Source of the DNA: Corallium rubrum
Taxonomy: Eukaryota; Cnidaria; Anthozoa; Scleralcyonacea; Coralliidae
Assembly: GCA_964035015.1 (NCBI GenBank)
Contig: OZ036010.1
Span: 3,135,104-3,199,103 of the forward strand
DNA length: 64,000 nucleotides
Direction of reading: 5' to 3'
Made by a program: the position numbers and the translations under genes. Every line of letters begins with the position of its first letter. Position 1 is the first letter of the stretch. The notes under the pieces are model-generated. The model made no database searches and was not told where the DNA came from. It saw only the letters and a list, made by a program, of their open reading frames with translations. Shown piece by piece: positions 1 to 13,017 of the stretch.

Positions 1-316
1 GTTCGTTCGTTCGTTCGTTCGTTCGTTCGTTCGTTCGTTCGTTCGTTCGTTCGTTCGTTCGTTCGTTCGTTCGTTCGTTCGTTCGTTCGTTCGTTCGTTC
101 GTTCGTTCGTTCGTTCGTTCGTTCGTTCGTTCGTTCGTTCGTTCGTTCGTTCGTTCGTTCGTTCGTTCGTTCGTTCGTTCGTTCGTTCGTTCGTTCGTTC
201 GTTCGTTCGTTCGTTCGTTCGTTCGTTCGTTCGTTCGTTCGTTCGTTCGTTCGTTCGTTCGTTCGTTCGTTCGTCCGTCCGTCCGTTCGTCCGTCCATCC
301 GTCCGTTCGTTCGTTT
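1..316. repeat. (GTTC)n microsatellite
   Basis: The window opens inside an almost perfect GTTC tetranucleotide array. From about position 274 it decays through GTCC, ATCC and TTTA variants. Its true left end is outside the window. No coding content. Confidence 0.98.
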
Positions 317-2880
317 ATTCATTATTTTATCGTACGCTGAAATTCTTATTTATTACTAGGTGGCTAATTATGGATTAGGAGGTCAATATGAGGAACATCA
401 TGACCACGGGGTAAGTAACATACATGGCTTATCGACATGTTTTATTGCTCTTTTGGAAATCAGCTGTATGTTCAAATCAGCTACACCTCTTTTGGAAATC
501 AGACTAGTGTGTTTAAATAAAGTTGATTATCATCATTACCAGAAATTTGGGACAAGATGGTGGCGCGCGTGCGTATTAAAGACAATAATAATGGAATTCT
601 CAACAGTAAATAATAAGGAGAGCACATAATAATTCAAATTTTGCCTAAACGATGACAATCTGACTTCAGCATGGACTAAGAAACAGTTATAGCTAAAAAT
701 TTTTTGCTTACTTTGACGACAAAGTACTTCCCTAGCTCGTCTTATTTTTGCACTGAAAGCGCCACTATCCATAGTAATCTTTGTAAACAGGTGCTAGAAA
801 TTGGCTAAATTGACCAACAACGTTACTGGCGATGCGAAGTGCCCGACTCGCGGTGCATTCGACATGAGTCAGTCTACTTCGAGAGCCCATGAAGGTCCTC
901 ATTTGTCACTAGCATAGTACTTCTAAAAGCGTTTGAACTTGCTTGATTTCACAGTCCTTGTGGTCGTTTACAGGTTGTTTATATATACATACATGCACGA
1001 TTTAGGCAAGTTCTAAAGAACTCAATGACCTGAATAATGAGAAACACTAGAATACAGTAGAATCACACGCCGTATAGAAGACGCTTAGAATACATAATCA
1101 TAGTACTATTGGGCGAATAGGACAATTCGAGTGTAGAATATATACATTAAGACCAGGCAAACCGGGACCAGTTGCGAAAAATGCAACTACACAAGCCTTC
1201 CGGCAGGAATTGAACCCACGACCTCTACACTCGAATTTTCGTTCACCCAAAATCCTTAGAACATGCTATGTAATCGAGTGAAGTGCCCAATATCACATAA
1301 TATTATCTCCTGGCATTACCACCTTATTATATACAGAACTCGCGATCAAGCTCTCGGCAACGCCCTCCGTGGCTCAGTGGTCAGAGCATTGCACTGGAAT
1401 CGCAAGGTCGTGGGTTCAATTTCTGCTGGAAGGCCTGTTGTAGTTGCATTTTTCGCAACTGGTCCCGGTTTGGTCTTAAAATGTATATATTCTACACTCG
1501 AATTTTCCTTCACCCCAAATCCTTAGAACATGTACATGTTATGTAATCGAGTGAAATGCCCAATATCACATATTAGGCGAATAGCCGCTCCATGAGCGGA
1601 GGCACAAACGACCCAAATTTCTGGTGATTGTTTGTTGTTTGAAGATTGCTTTTAGTTAATTCACATACGAAATGGTCAACGTCAATAACATTTTATTTTT
1701 TTACATCGTATAGTATCCAAATTCACCGTTATTCAACCATGTCGATGGAAACAGAGTCGCCACATTACTGATATACGTAAGAGCAAACTATTTTGGACCC
1801 ACTATCTACTAGACTTACTTAGACCTACTTAGACCAACTTAAACTTACTTAGACCTACTGATATCTACTTATTAAGTTTGTTCAGTCTTTTAAGATGTAC
1901 TTAGACCTACTTATATTTTTTAATTTTGTGTGCAGCTCTCGAACGTACCATTCGGTGGAGGTACAGCATTTACGAAGCTCAAGACATATGTGAGGCCAGG
2001 CAAGGTAAATAAAATATTCAAACAACTCGTTTATCGTGTTTCATCAGGGGACTCCAAACACTCCAAAACAATGAAACAACTCGGCCTTCGGCCTCGTGCT
2101 TTCATGATGTTTTCTCGTCAACAAATAGATTCTCAACGCAACTCTGGCTTAAACGTTTTCCGAACGTAGCTTAAAAGACCCAACGTTTCGACCGACTCCA
2201 ATCTAGTGTCTTCACACTAGATTGGAGTGTCGAAACGTTGGGTCATGAACAGTAACTTTCCAAGCTACGTTTTAAGCCAGACTTTTTAAGCCAGAGTAGC
2301 GTTAAACTATGTCTGATGTTTTCTCGTGTTTGCATCCCCTGATGAAACACGGAAACTCGTTGTTGATATATTACATCATACGTTCTGGGACATTAGCGTT
2401 ACCTTTCTTGAAAGCTGTTTATCTTTAAACGAGGCAAATAAATGCCTAACTGACGTAAACATGAAGCGAAGCGAAGCGAAGCGAACAAGCTCAAAGGAAA
2501 GGTAAACGGCAACATCTGAATACAAATGTAGCGCTAAAAATACAGAAGAAAACGAACTAAGAAATATAAAAAAATCTTCGTTAACCTCGTTTGTTCAGTC
2601 TTAACCGGGAAGTATATTGGCCCTCGTTTTCCCCGCACAGATCTTGCTCCTTCGTTGTTCGGTCTATACGAAGACTTTAGGCAAATACTTTAATTTTTCC
2701 TTTCCATACAGACCTCATTAACTCTTTATTATTAAGCCTATTTTTTTGTGTATTTGCTCTATGGAATTTTTTGTATTGTTATCATCCAGGGTGATGCAAT
2801 ATTTTGGTATAACCTCAAGAAATCTGGAGTGGGAGATAATTCAACATACCATGCAGCTTGTCCAGTGTTGACGGGAATAA
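317..2880. other. Non-coding stretch with SINE and foldback fragments
   Basis: I see no supportable exon here. The stretch contains a tRNA-like SINE with inverted flanks (1130-1575), short repeats of a CTTAGACCTA type (1800-1915), a hairpin around CTAGATTGGAGT (2185-2285) and a short GAAGC tandem (2461-2485). The remaining short open frames have no recognisable domains. Confidence 0.6.
1130..1575 (+). repeat. tRNA-derived SINE with inverted flanks
   Basis: Positions 1370-1425 read like a tRNA: an A-box-like TGGCTCAGTGGTCAGAGC is followed about 30 nt later by a B-box-like GGGTTCAATTTC. The sequence after it (tgcatttttcgcaactggtcccgg, then a stretch ending near the text ctacactcgaatttt) appears in inverted orientation at 1130-1250, so the unit is two SINE copies head to head or a foldback. 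It is too degenerate to be a working tRNA gene. Confidence 0.65.
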
Positions 2881-2897
2881 AATGGGGTAGGATTTCT

Positions 2898-3765
2898 AAT
2901 TATTCTAATTATTCTAATTATTCTAATTATTCTAATTATTCTAATTATTCTAATTATTCTAATTATTCTAATTATTCTAATTATTCTAATTATTCTGATT
3001 ATTCTAATTATTCTAATTATTCTAATTATTCTAATTTTCTAATTATTCTAATTATTCTAATTATTCTAATTATTCTAATTATTCTAATTATTCTAATTAT
3101 TCTAATTATTCTAATTATTCTAATTATTCTAATTATTCTAATTATTCTAATTATTCTAATTATTCGAATTATTCGAATTATTCGAATTATTCGAATTACT
3201 CGAATTACTCGAATTACTCGAATTACTCGAATTATTCGAATTATTCGAATTATTCGAATGATTCGAATGATTCGAATTATTCGAATGATTCGAATGATTC
3301 GGATGATTCGGATGATTCGGATTATTCGGATTATTCCGATTATTCCGATTATTCCGATTATTCCGATTATTCCGATTATTCCGATTATTCCGATTATTCC
3401 CAATATTCCCAATATTCCCAATATTCCCAATATTCCCAATATTCCCAATATTCCCAATATTTCCAATATTTCCAATATTCCCAATATTCCCAATATTCCC
3501 AATATTCCCAATATTCCCAATATTACCAATATTACCAATATTACCAATATTACCAATATTCCAAATATTCCAAACATTCCCAATATTCCCAATATTCCCA
3601 ATATTCCCAATATTCCCAATATTCCAAATATTCCAAATATTTTAAATATTTTAAATATTTTAAATATTTTAAATATTTTAAATATTTCAAATATTTTAAA
3701 TATTCTAATTATTCTAATTTTAAATATTTTAAATATTCTAAATATTTTAATTATTCTAATGATTT
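2898..3765. repeat. 9-bp minisatellite with stepwise unit change
   Basis: About 96 units of a 9-bp repeat beginning as ATTATTCTA. Along the array the unit changes by single substitutions: ATTATTCGA, ATTACTCGA, ATGATTCGA, ATGATTCGG, ATTATTCGG, ATTATTCCG, ATATTCCCA, ATATTACCA, ATATTCCAA and finally ATATTTTAA. There is one shortened unit near 3035. The period is a multiple of three, so long open frames arise on both strands. These are artefacts. Confidence 0.97.
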
Positions 3766-5020
3766 TTAGTGGCCAACAAATGGTTTCACATCCATGGTCA
3801 GGAATTTAGGAGGCCTTGCTCACTGAATGAAAATCATTAATATTTGCTGCGTTGCATTTTGGTCAAATAACAACGATCCCATCACAGTCAGTGTTTAGAC
3901 ATTAGAATTTAATTAGGTTACAGTTTTATTATTATGAAACTTATTCGAGCAATTATATCACTATATTCTTAAAATCATATCAAATAACCTTACTCCATCT
4001 TCTGGGCGGCTGCATTCCAGTATTGTAACACGGTTTGTGCTTCTTAGTTATTCTTGGTAGTTGGTACGTTTGTTCAAGCAATCTTTGTCTTATTGTCTTG
4101 CTTCCAAAACGCCTTATTACTCGGGCTGTCTGTGACCTAGACCGAGTCTAGGTTTCGGCTCCGAGTCTGTTTCTATTTTTGTTGGGCATGGTGCATAATT
4201 CACACAGGTGAACGTGACGGGTAGCCCGAGTGAACGCCTGACCAGGCGTCTTGTTAGAATTTTAAATAAAGGTCAATTTGATGCGCATACTATACTCCAA
4301 TGGTGTATTATATATTTGGGTATTTTGTTTTCCTTCAAAACTTACAAATCCCCCTCAAAATGCAGGAAATGCTATTTCAGAGACTCTAAAATTCAAAATT
4401 TCCAGGGAAGCATGCTCTCGGACCCCCCCTGGAAGTTTGTCGCACCTTCGGCGCTCCCCTGCCCCCACGTAGTAAGTATCGCCTGTTTCAACACCCCCCT
4501 ACCGCCCACCCCCCACCCCCCCACCCCCCACACCCTTGTTAAAAGTTCAGAAAGAAACAATAAGTCATCCCCCTTGCAAAAATCCGGTATCCGCTACTGG
4601 GTTCATAGTTTGGCGTGCTCCATCGAGTTATGAATGCACGCGGGAAGTTCGGAGAGCACGAAAAAAGCGTAAGACTGAGTCGGTCGAGGCGTAGCCGAGA
4701 ACAACTCTAGATTTTTGAGTCCCTCCAACTTCCCAAGGCTCGATTCCAGCCGTTGTGTGACCCCGAAGGAACGCGGACTCACACAACGGCTAGAATCGAG
4801 CCTACAACTTCCCAAGTGCATCCATAACTCCATGGAGCACGCCAAACCATGAACGTACCATTTCTTTTATCACAGAGAATCAGACACAAAACAACGGAAA
4901 ACAATATCTATTTCGTTGATTAAAAATTAGTTTCTCATTACGTTTGACATTACCGTGTGCTCCATCGAGGTATGGAGCACGAACAGTAGCCAATCAGAAA
5001 CACCGTTGTATTACGTCTAT
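3766..5020. other. Non-coding stretch with a 4.6-4.85 kb foldback
   Basis: Positions 4613-4850 form an inverted repeat: ggcgtgctccatcgagttatg on the left pairs with cataactccatggagcacgcc on the right, with an inner pair around CGGCTAGAATCGAGCC. Positions 4405-4545 carry a dispersed C-rich piece (catgctc, ccccctgg) seen again near 11.6, 24.9, 35.0 and 56.1 kb. No exon is supported. Confidence 0.6.
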
Positions 5021-5165
<145 letters not shown>

Positions 5166-5379
5166 CCTCGCAGGTGAATAGTGCTTTTCACGCCTGCACT
5201 ATTCACCTGTGGGAAAAACAAAATGGCGGACAGTTTTGCTTTACGTTTACCAAAGCAGGAGATTTTGTTGATAAACAAGGCTGGTGTAGTAGAATAACGA
5301 GAAAAGTCAACAAAATTATGTGGAAGAGTGTCCACAGGTATGTTTCTTTACCATTTTCTAGCTATTTACATTAATATAT

Positions 5380-5870
5380 TCCAAAGTTGTAAAAACTGTT
5401 TTGTCGACAAATATAATTATTGAGTACGCCAAGTGCCCAAGTTGCTAGCGGCCGTGTCTTGTATAAAAATACCGAAAAAATATAAGAATGTTAAATTTGT
5501 TCCTAGAAACTTACTAGTATACTATTACAAATGCTGCAATCTGATTGGCTACTCTACTTGATATTACTCGATATCCATTCGTCGATACAGATAGCGAGTA
5601 AAATTGAGTTCCAGTACTCGCGCGGTCATGCAGTAAAACAACATGGAGGCCACGAGGAGTGAAAGATTTGTTTGCCTTGGTTTTCACACAGAAACAACGG
5701 TTATGCTTCGTTTTTTGAAATAATTTGGAAGAACTAAGGTACACAAGTTAGTTCCTACTAAAATAATTAGATGATTCGCTCTCAATTTCTATGAGATGAT
5801 AGTTGACTCGAGCTCCGCTCTCGTATTAAACTATTCACTCATAGAAATTGAGAGCGAATAATCTAATTGT

Positions 5871-5925
<55 letters not shown>

Positions 5926-6890
5926 GAAAGTCAGAGTACGAGAAAATACAGCGTATTCTTTTGTAAACAAAGGGAAACGAAATTAATGAACAAAGACAGT
6001 TACAGTGATTGTATGCAGTGTCCAAGAATTTTAATAGCGAGCATTTAGAATTTATAATATTGTGTCATTTGTGTGTAAATATTTCCGTGCGAGTGACGTA
6101 GATTTGCCAACACGGATCTGGCCACTCACTGAAAACTTTTTTGTGGTTTTCACTGTGACGTCACAAAATTCTAAAATGTTTATTATTCAACCTACAAAGT
6201 TGGTTGTTTTATGTATTTTGTGGATCATTATTATGAGCTTTCCTGGAAAATTTTAAGTCGATACCATCATTCCTTCTTGAGTTACAGAGTTTTGAATTAT
6301 ATAACTTGCTGACATCAGAAACACTTTCTGCATTTTGAGGCAAATATTTAAGAGTAATCTGAAAGCCATAAATTACATAATTTTGTTGAAATCAAACCAG
6401 AACATAGAATGATACACATCATAATATCTTTAGATTTATTTATAAAAAGTAAGGTAAAAACAGGTTGGAAGCATTTTGTATAGACTCTTACTATTGTAAC
6501 TTATAGCACATGCATGCCTGCAATATATATATAAACACATCATTGTCTGCTCATTCAGACTTAAAACAACTGTACACACACCCCCCCCCCCCCCTACACG
6601 TTTTTCCACAGATTTAAACTTTTCACAAGATGGGTTTGGAGACCATTGGTGGGGGGGGGGGGGGGGTCACACACACCCCTTTCATGATAAGATCATACAA
6701 ATTATTCATGGCTAAACAAATGGAACTACTAAATTCTTCTTATATTTTAATGTTATAGTCTGATAAATGACTTGTAATTAAATTACTCATATTTCTCAAT
6801 ATAATCTTATTATTGTCACCGTTTATCAGTTTATGCTCATAGATAATTTGTAATTTAATTTTTTTTTTTTTTTGAGAAAGTCTAAATATC

Positions 6891-6900
<10 letters not shown>
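5380..6900. other. Non-coding stretch: hairpin, (TA)n, poly(C)/poly(G)
   Basis: Contains an inverted repeat at about 5770-5865 (attcgctctcaatttctatg and its complement), a (TA)n array at 5873-5926, a C run at 6578-6594 and a G run at 6650-6666. These mononucleotide runs lie about 60 nt apart in opposite sense and could pair. No coding exon is recognised. Confidence 0.6.
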
Positions 6901-6937
<37 letters not shown>

Positions 6938-7457
6938 TTATATACATGACAACATTACTGCAATCTGATTGGTTAAGACGAGTGCAATAAATCATTAATT
7001 GCACTCCTGGGAGTGCAATTAATGATTTGACTGCTCCCAAGGCCCTGGGAACGACGTTGACAATAAAATTCAAAATGGCGGCCAATTCTGCAATGGAAAG
7101 TTTTCACATTTCCAACGACTTGTGGTACACTATGAACTAAAAATTCCATGTAAATATTTTGAAATGAGTACAGAGAACACCCAGAGTGAAAATGTTTCTT
7201 GTCAAGTAATGACACAAGATGTTTTTAAAGGCGTGACGGTGAGTACGAAGCGTACGTGTCGTAATTTTGTCATGCATATAATAAATGAGTAATCATATGA
7301 TTTTGCTCGTACAATTAAGGATTTACACTACTCGTGATATTTGAAAATTATGCCAAATTGCACTCGCCTAACGGCTCGTGCAATTTTGGCAAAATTTTCA
7401 AATATCACTTGTAGTGTAAATCCTTAATTGTACTCGCTATCATATGATTACCTATAC

Positions 7458-7512
<55 letters not shown>

Positions 7513-7515
7513 TTA
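6893..7515. repeat. Foldback element flanked by (TTTA)n arrays
   Basis: A (TTTA)n array at 6893-6940 and another at 7455-7515 flank a palindromic element. Inner arms are aaggatttacactac at 7317-7331 and gtagtgtaaatcctt at 7411-7425. A related copy lies at 22131-22400 in intron 4 of gene A, with the same arms and the same ggccgccattttga segment. Confidence 0.75.
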
Positions 7516-8274
7516 AGCGTTCATTGTACAATAACTAAAAAAAAAATAAAAACGAAAATTAAATGTACAACGAGGCAAGTTTACAACAGGTATATACCCA
7601 ACAAGGTAAACTGCCAAAAACTATAAGAAAACAATGATAATAAAATAATATAAAACACAGCTAACACAATACAGCATAATAAGACATAAATGAATATAAA
7701 ATAATATAAATAATATTGCAAAAAAGTTAAGAACAGCATTGACGATAAGGTGAAGAAGCCAGATTATGGGTGGACGAACATTTAGAGCAAATAGATTTCC
7801 AGGTTGAAATGTTGTCACTGTCGAAGATACACTTCAGGGCAGACATGTAGTGGCAGTAGAGAGCTGATCTGAAAGAAGTATCTTAATGACTAAATACATA
7901 TCTAAATATTTAGATCTAAAGATTCTTGATTTTATGATTTATATGATTTTCTTTTAACTTAATATCTTGCTTGTATAATTATTATACTTTGCTTGTATGA
8001 AATCTTATAGTAAATTCAATAAAATTTAATAAATATCTAGTTTTAATGTAGACATTTGCTGTTCCTACCTCAATTACAAAATCTTTGTGAAAATTAAAGA
8101 CAAAACTCTTAAAAATTAAAAGTTTAAAATATAATTAAGGTTTGTCTTATTTGAAATAACTCTGAAAATAACATAGAGAATATCAGTTTACAGCTCGAGT
8201 CATTTCGGAATCGCGCTAGAGACCTAAGGATAGCGAGGTTGACATGCAACGCATCATGGGGCTGTTTTGGGAGA
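7516..8274. other. AT-rich non-coding stretch
   Basis: Low-complexity AT-rich DNA with no recognised repeat family or exon. Confidence 0.5.
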
Positions 8275-8283
8275 CGTGAAATC

Positions 8284-8502
8284 CAATCTCATTCCCAGAG
8301 CCCACGTTCCCCTTACCCAGCGGGCGGGAAACGAGAGACGCTGGGATAATCCGTTCACGCCATCACAGGATTCTTGTTATCCGGAAGAAGAGTTTTGTAG
8401 AGATCACTGTGTTCATCAGCCAATGAAATATCGATGTGAAACGGATTATCCCAGAGTCTCTCGTTTCCCGGGTGGGGAATGTGGGCTCTGGGAGCGAGAT
8501 TG
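8284..8502. mobile_element. 219-bp foldback MITE with 9-bp target duplication
   Basis: The arms begin CAATCTCATTCCCAGAGCCC and end with a near complement, GGGCTCTGGGAGCGAGATTG. The element is flanked on both sides by CGTGAAATC (8275-8283 and 8503-8511), a clean 9-bp target-site duplication. No coding capacity. A second copy at 34706-35946 has a further transposon inserted in its loop, so this copy is the empty site. Confidence 0.85.
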
Positions 8503-8757
8503 CGTGAAATCGTGAACAAAAAAACCCGTCTTCCTAAACAGTTCCAGGGTCTCTAGCGCAATTATTAAGATGTGTTTCAAACACAAACTTATAATCTCTT
8601 GACATCAGACGTGCATATTGAAGGATATATTTTTAATTATCAAACGAAACGACATGAAACTGTGATAACCTTGTACGTGTGTGTTTCCCACACAACACTA
8701 AACATACAATGGTTTAACTCTGCGCCTACAGTGTATCGTTCGTTTTCGAGCGAAGCC

Positions 8758-9330
8758 AGGCTATTTGGCTCTGTCTAACGCCAGACTATTGTACTCTGTC
8801 TAACGCCAGACTATTTTGCTCTGTCTAACACAAGACTATTTTACTCTGTCTAACATCAGACTATTTTACTCTGTCTAACACCAGACTATTTTACTGTCTA
8901 ACACCAGACTATTTTACTCTGTCTATCATCAGACTATTTTACTCTGTCGAACACCAGACTATTTTACTCTGTCTATCATCAGACTACTTTACTCTGTCGA
9001 ACACCAGACTATTTTACTGTCTAACACCAGACTATTTTACTCTGTCTATCATCAGACTATTTTACTCTGTCTAACACCAGATTATTTTACTCTGTCTAAC
9101 ACCAGACTATATTTTACTCTGTCTATCACCAGACTATTTTACTATGTCTAACACCAGACTATTTTACTCTGTCTATCATCACACTATTTTACTCTGTCTA
9201 TCATCAGACTATTTTACTCTGCATGTCTAACACCAGACTATTTTACACTGTCTAACACCAGATTATTTTACTCGTCTAACACCAGACTATTTTACTCTGT
9301 CTAGCGCCAGACTATTTTACTTTATTAATA
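8758..9330. repeat. ~25-bp minisatellite (CCAGACTATTTTACTCTGTCTAACA)
   Basis: More than 20 degenerate units of about 25 bp. Indels and ACACCAG/ATCATCAG alternations mark sub-lineages. The unit contains the ACTCTG..TAACGCCAGAC core that recurs at 14.05, 34.6, 36.5, 39.2, 44.8, 48.5 and 54.6 kb. Confidence 0.93.
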
Positions 9331-10524
9331 GGATTGGTTTTAGATTGGGAAAGTTCATCATATACAATTGCCTCGTTTTAATTTAAAATTACCTGATTAA
9401 CTTTATTACAAACAACAAGCACATACAATTCAAACCTTTAACTTTACATTAAAAGAGTTTTTAGGGAATCTTAGCTTGGATTTGTCTCTAAAGACACACT
9501 CAATAGTGAAATAAAAGTAGTGTGCTGCGTAGGCAGTCTTGAAATACAAATCGAAATATTTGAACGAAATTATTGAACATAGTTTGATTTCTAACCGTTC
9601 GAGCGAAGGCCCTACGTTCCTCTCTGATGAAGGGCCTTCGCTCGAAACGTTAAAAACTATACATTCAATGAATTTCGGCAGTACTCAAACCTTACTATAT
9701 TTCGATTTACATTCAATCAGGCGCGCAAGGAGAGGGGAGGTCGGAGGGGGCAATCGACCCTCCCCCCCCCCCCTTTTTTGGCTGCGATGGAAATTTTGGA
9801 GGTCAAAAGTTACTTTTACTCTTTTTGGGGCTTTTGAGTTTTGCCGTTTTTACACTGAACTTTGAAGTTATGAAGTTCCAAATTTATAAAACTTGCAAAA
9901 GACTGTGATGATCTTGTTTTCTCCTTACGTTTTATGCAAATGTCGTGACCCTTGAGGATAGTGATCGCCATTTTTAGGTCTGGTGCGGTGTTACTGTGTA
10001 ACAACGAGCTCTAACACGAGCACGATTAAAACCTCAAAGAAAGCTATGCCTATACGATCAATACGTTATTTTGGCTAATTTACACTTACAAATTATCAAA
10101 ACGTTTTTCAAACAATATGAAAAGGAAATGGAAATGAAAGTCTAATCTCATTGGGACCGAAATCACCGAGATATTTCTTAAACTAGTGGTATGTGTCATG
10201 TTCTCAATTTGTTTATTATAAAAAGTCCTCTCCTAATACAACAAACCCTTTTTATAAGGTACTATATTAGCATATACAAATGACTTGTGCATGCATAATA
10301 TTACATTTCCCTTTCTAAAGATAAATAACTATTATTAACAAAATTTTTTATTCTAGTTTTCTCTCTTTTATAAAAAGTAATACATGATGAAACGAGACTA
10401 TCTATATTGAACGAGCAATTAAATAAGTATATATAATTATGTAGATAATTGTACTGTATGTGACGATTAGACGATAAGAGTACCATCGCCAACAATCCAT
10501 ATGTAATATAATAAGTCGATAAAT
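9331..10524. other. Non-coding stretch with a GCTTCGCTCGAAACG foldback
   Basis: Positions 9520-9720 contain a copy of the foldback family described at 38203-38437 (ttcgagcgaaggccct and its complement). Poly(C)/poly(T) runs at 9760-9778. The rest is AT-rich with no exon evidence. The segment could include the downstream remnant of the integrase element. Confidence 0.55.
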
Positions 10525-11589
10525 TTAAAGGTCTAATATGTCTCTCGGCTTGACACGTCGTCCCGATCGGGTTATATAGCTTCCACTTCCAGTATGTTCT
10601 ACGCCTGTCGATATGTCTTGTTCTGTTGGTCTTCTAATTTCTGCATTATCTGGTTGACTTCCCGATGTGTTGTTCTCTCTCTCTGGTTGCGCTGCTGGAA
10701 CTGGTTGCGCTGCTGGAACTGGTTGCGCTGCTGGAACATCTACTTCGACGAAAGTCTGCTCTGGTGTTTTCCTGATATGCCGCCGGTTTCGACGGTAGTC
10801 CCTCCCCTCGTCAGTACGCAGGATGAATGATCTTGGACTTTCTTCTTTCCTCACGACTACTGCCGGTTTCCACCGCCCATTTGGTTCTCTGATACGCACT
10901 CTTTCACCCGCATCGACAGGCGCCAACGCTTTAGCATTTTTGTCGAAATGTTTCTTTTGTTGCTCTTGTCTGTGTTTCCTGTCTGCGCAGGCGTCAATAG
11001 GATCTTGAACCTTCGGCTGCAGCTGTCTGCCTGTGATAGGAAGTACTGAACGAAGACGACGGCTCATCAAAAGCTGTGCTGGAGACGCCATGTTGTCAAC
11101 GGGCGTGTTTCTGTACTCCAGAATGCTCAGATACGGGTCTCGTCCATCTCGTTTGGCTTTGTCGATAAGACGTTTGGCTGTTTGTACAAATTTCTCCGCA
11201 AGACCGTTCGACTGGGGATATCTCGGACTTGACGTGGTATGCTTAAAATCCCATTCGGCAGCGAATCGGGCGAATTCCATTGATGAATACTGTGGCCCAT
11301 TATCGGATACGACCTCTCCTGGTATACCATGTCTAGCAAATATAGTTTTCAATTTCCGAATAATGGTTGAGCTCAGTGTATTCTCCAGTTTCTCGATCTC
11401 TGGATATCGACTGTAATAATCAACGACCAAAAGGTAGTCTTCGCCATTGAGAACAAACAAGTCTGTGGCGACTGCTTCCCAGGGTCTACTTGTAATTCTT
11501 CGGTTGATGAGCGGTTCTTTCTGGTTCGCTGCAGTACTCTCCAAACAAATCACACACTTGGATACCAACTCTTGTACTTTATGTATTTA
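10525..11589 (-). pseudogene. Ty3/Gypsy-type retrotransposon integrase, 5'-truncated
   Basis: A minus-strand open frame of about 350 codons encodes the C-terminal part of a retroelement pol. It holds the second CxxC (CVIC) of the zinc-binding region, then an integrase core with Asp in ATDLF, Asp in VSDNGPQYSS and Glu in NGLAEK. The last two are separated by 35 residues, the standard D,D-35-E spacing. A basic C-terminal domain and three PVPAAQ repeats follow. No reverse transcriptase, protease or gag is present. Upstream, at about 11590, the frame abuts an unrelated dispersed repeat (tgcattctgagg), so the element is truncated there. The integrase frame itself has no visible stop or frameshift, so the insertion may be fairly recent. 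I see no LTRs. A domesticated integrase gene is possible but unsupported. Confidence 0.85.
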
Positions 11590-11723
11590 TATTTTGCTCA
11601 AACGTTTCCTCAGAATGCAGGAAATTCCGTTTTAGAGATCCAAAGTTCAAAAATTTTCGGGGGACATGCCCCTTTGGTAAAACGACCCCCCTTTCAAAAA
11701 TCCTGGTTGTGCCCTTGCATTCA

Positions 11724-11891
11724 ATAGATCGTTTTCATCTGACGTCACGGTGGCCATATTGGTGTACCAAAACAATGAAATGGCGGCCATATTGGTGTAC
11801 GGCATGGGAATTAGCTCTTTCTTATTCAAATATTTCGTATTGTTTCACCATCCCAATGGGGCCACCGATCACGTGAGTGAAAACGATCTAT
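11724..11891. mobile_element. 168-bp TA-type MITE
   Basis: Terminal inverted repeats ATAGATCGTTTTCA and TGAAAACGATCTAT, with TA bordering GATCG on each side, consistent with a Tc1/mariner-like TA target. It contains two ATGGCGGCCATATTGGTGTA-like segments. An almost identical copy lies at 35603-35770, inside another transposon. Confidence 0.8.
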
Positions 11892-12530
11892 AGTGGATGC
11901 ATGGGTATTATTTCTCCAAGTTGTAAACGCCAATCTTGATATAATCGCAGACTATATACACTTTATGTCTGCTCCCGAGGGAAACAGTTTTGTTTTCCCG
12001 AGAGTCTTGATCCCGAGGGATCAGACATTAAGTGTTTTGTTATACTGTATAGGTTGAGTTTCGCTGAATAATTTCGACGTTTATCAAGGGAAAGTGCACA
12101 AAAGACAAACGCTAAGACTTACAAAAACACATGAGTCTCAGACCAAAAGAACAGCAATACATTTCTCCGAATATCCAAACACGGAAAACCATTTGGTATT
12201 TCTTTATTATCAAATATATGAGAGCTTTTTCTTAACAGAATTTTTCATTTCAGAATCACTTTAAGACTAGTCTAAGTTGATAGTTATATCTCAAGGTTTC
12301 AGTCTCTGCTAAAATTACTAATATTGATAGGCCCTATAATATTTTTACCTTGCTGTGATCTGTTATTGTTGGTGCAAAAATGTTTTGTTTTAATTGTATA
12401 TTGGCAAAACTAAGGAACCGGTAGCAATAAACTTGTTAATTTATCTCTTGCTGTTAACAGAATTAAAAATCTTTATTAAAATTATTAAGATGCATTAATT
12501 ACTACCTGTATTTTGCTGGTTGTTGTTATT
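11892..12530. other. AT-rich non-coding stretch
   Basis: A short hairpin at 11965-12030 (tgtctgctcccgaggg and its complement around ccctcgggagcagaca-like text). Otherwise I recognise nothing. Confidence 0.5.
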
Positions 12531-12532
12531 AA

Positions 12533-13017
12533 GTACTTATGAAACAAAAATTAAGTTTGTCTTATTTGAAAAAAAAACCCCACTTAAAATAACAGAGTAA
12601 CATGTTTTGCACTTTTTTCGTTTCCTTGCTTCGTTGTTGAATATTTCACAGTGTTTATTGATATGCAAATTAAACATTTTAACGTCACATGTGCATAATG
12701 AGTATCGGAGAAAGCTAGATATCTTTGGTTTTGTCAAATATAATCACTTGAAAACTCTACAGGTTTGGTCTTGTAGGAGAAACACGCCCACATGCTTCCT
12801 TCGAATTAATTTGATTTGATAATAGCAAAGATATATAACCTTTTTCGATAACTCATTATGCACGTGCGACGTCAAAATGTTTAATTTGCATATCAAACGA
12901 ACTGAAATATCTCAAGAACGAAGCAAGGAAACGAAAAACTGCAAAAGATGTTACTTTGTCATTTTAAGTGTTCTTCCAAAATGAGCAAACTAAAGTTTTG
13001 TTTCATAGTAGATTTCG
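12533..13017. repeat. Foldback element (AATTAAGTTTGTC family)
   Basis: The left arm carries tatgaaacaaaaattaagtt. The right arm carries its complement near 12985-13012 (actaaagttttgtttcata). Inner arms include ttaacgtcacatgtgcataa. The same family recurs at 29302-29718 and 41632-42119. Confidence 0.75.

Noticed and set aside
2748-3809. Long open frames (NYS-, LII- and NIP-type repeats) on both strands
   Set aside because: They are readings of the 9-bp satellite. The period is a multiple of three, so stops are avoided by chance. No start context, domain or splice partner.
8758-9330. CRISPR-like array
   Set aside because: The units are contiguous and degenerate with no unique spacers, and the genome is animal.
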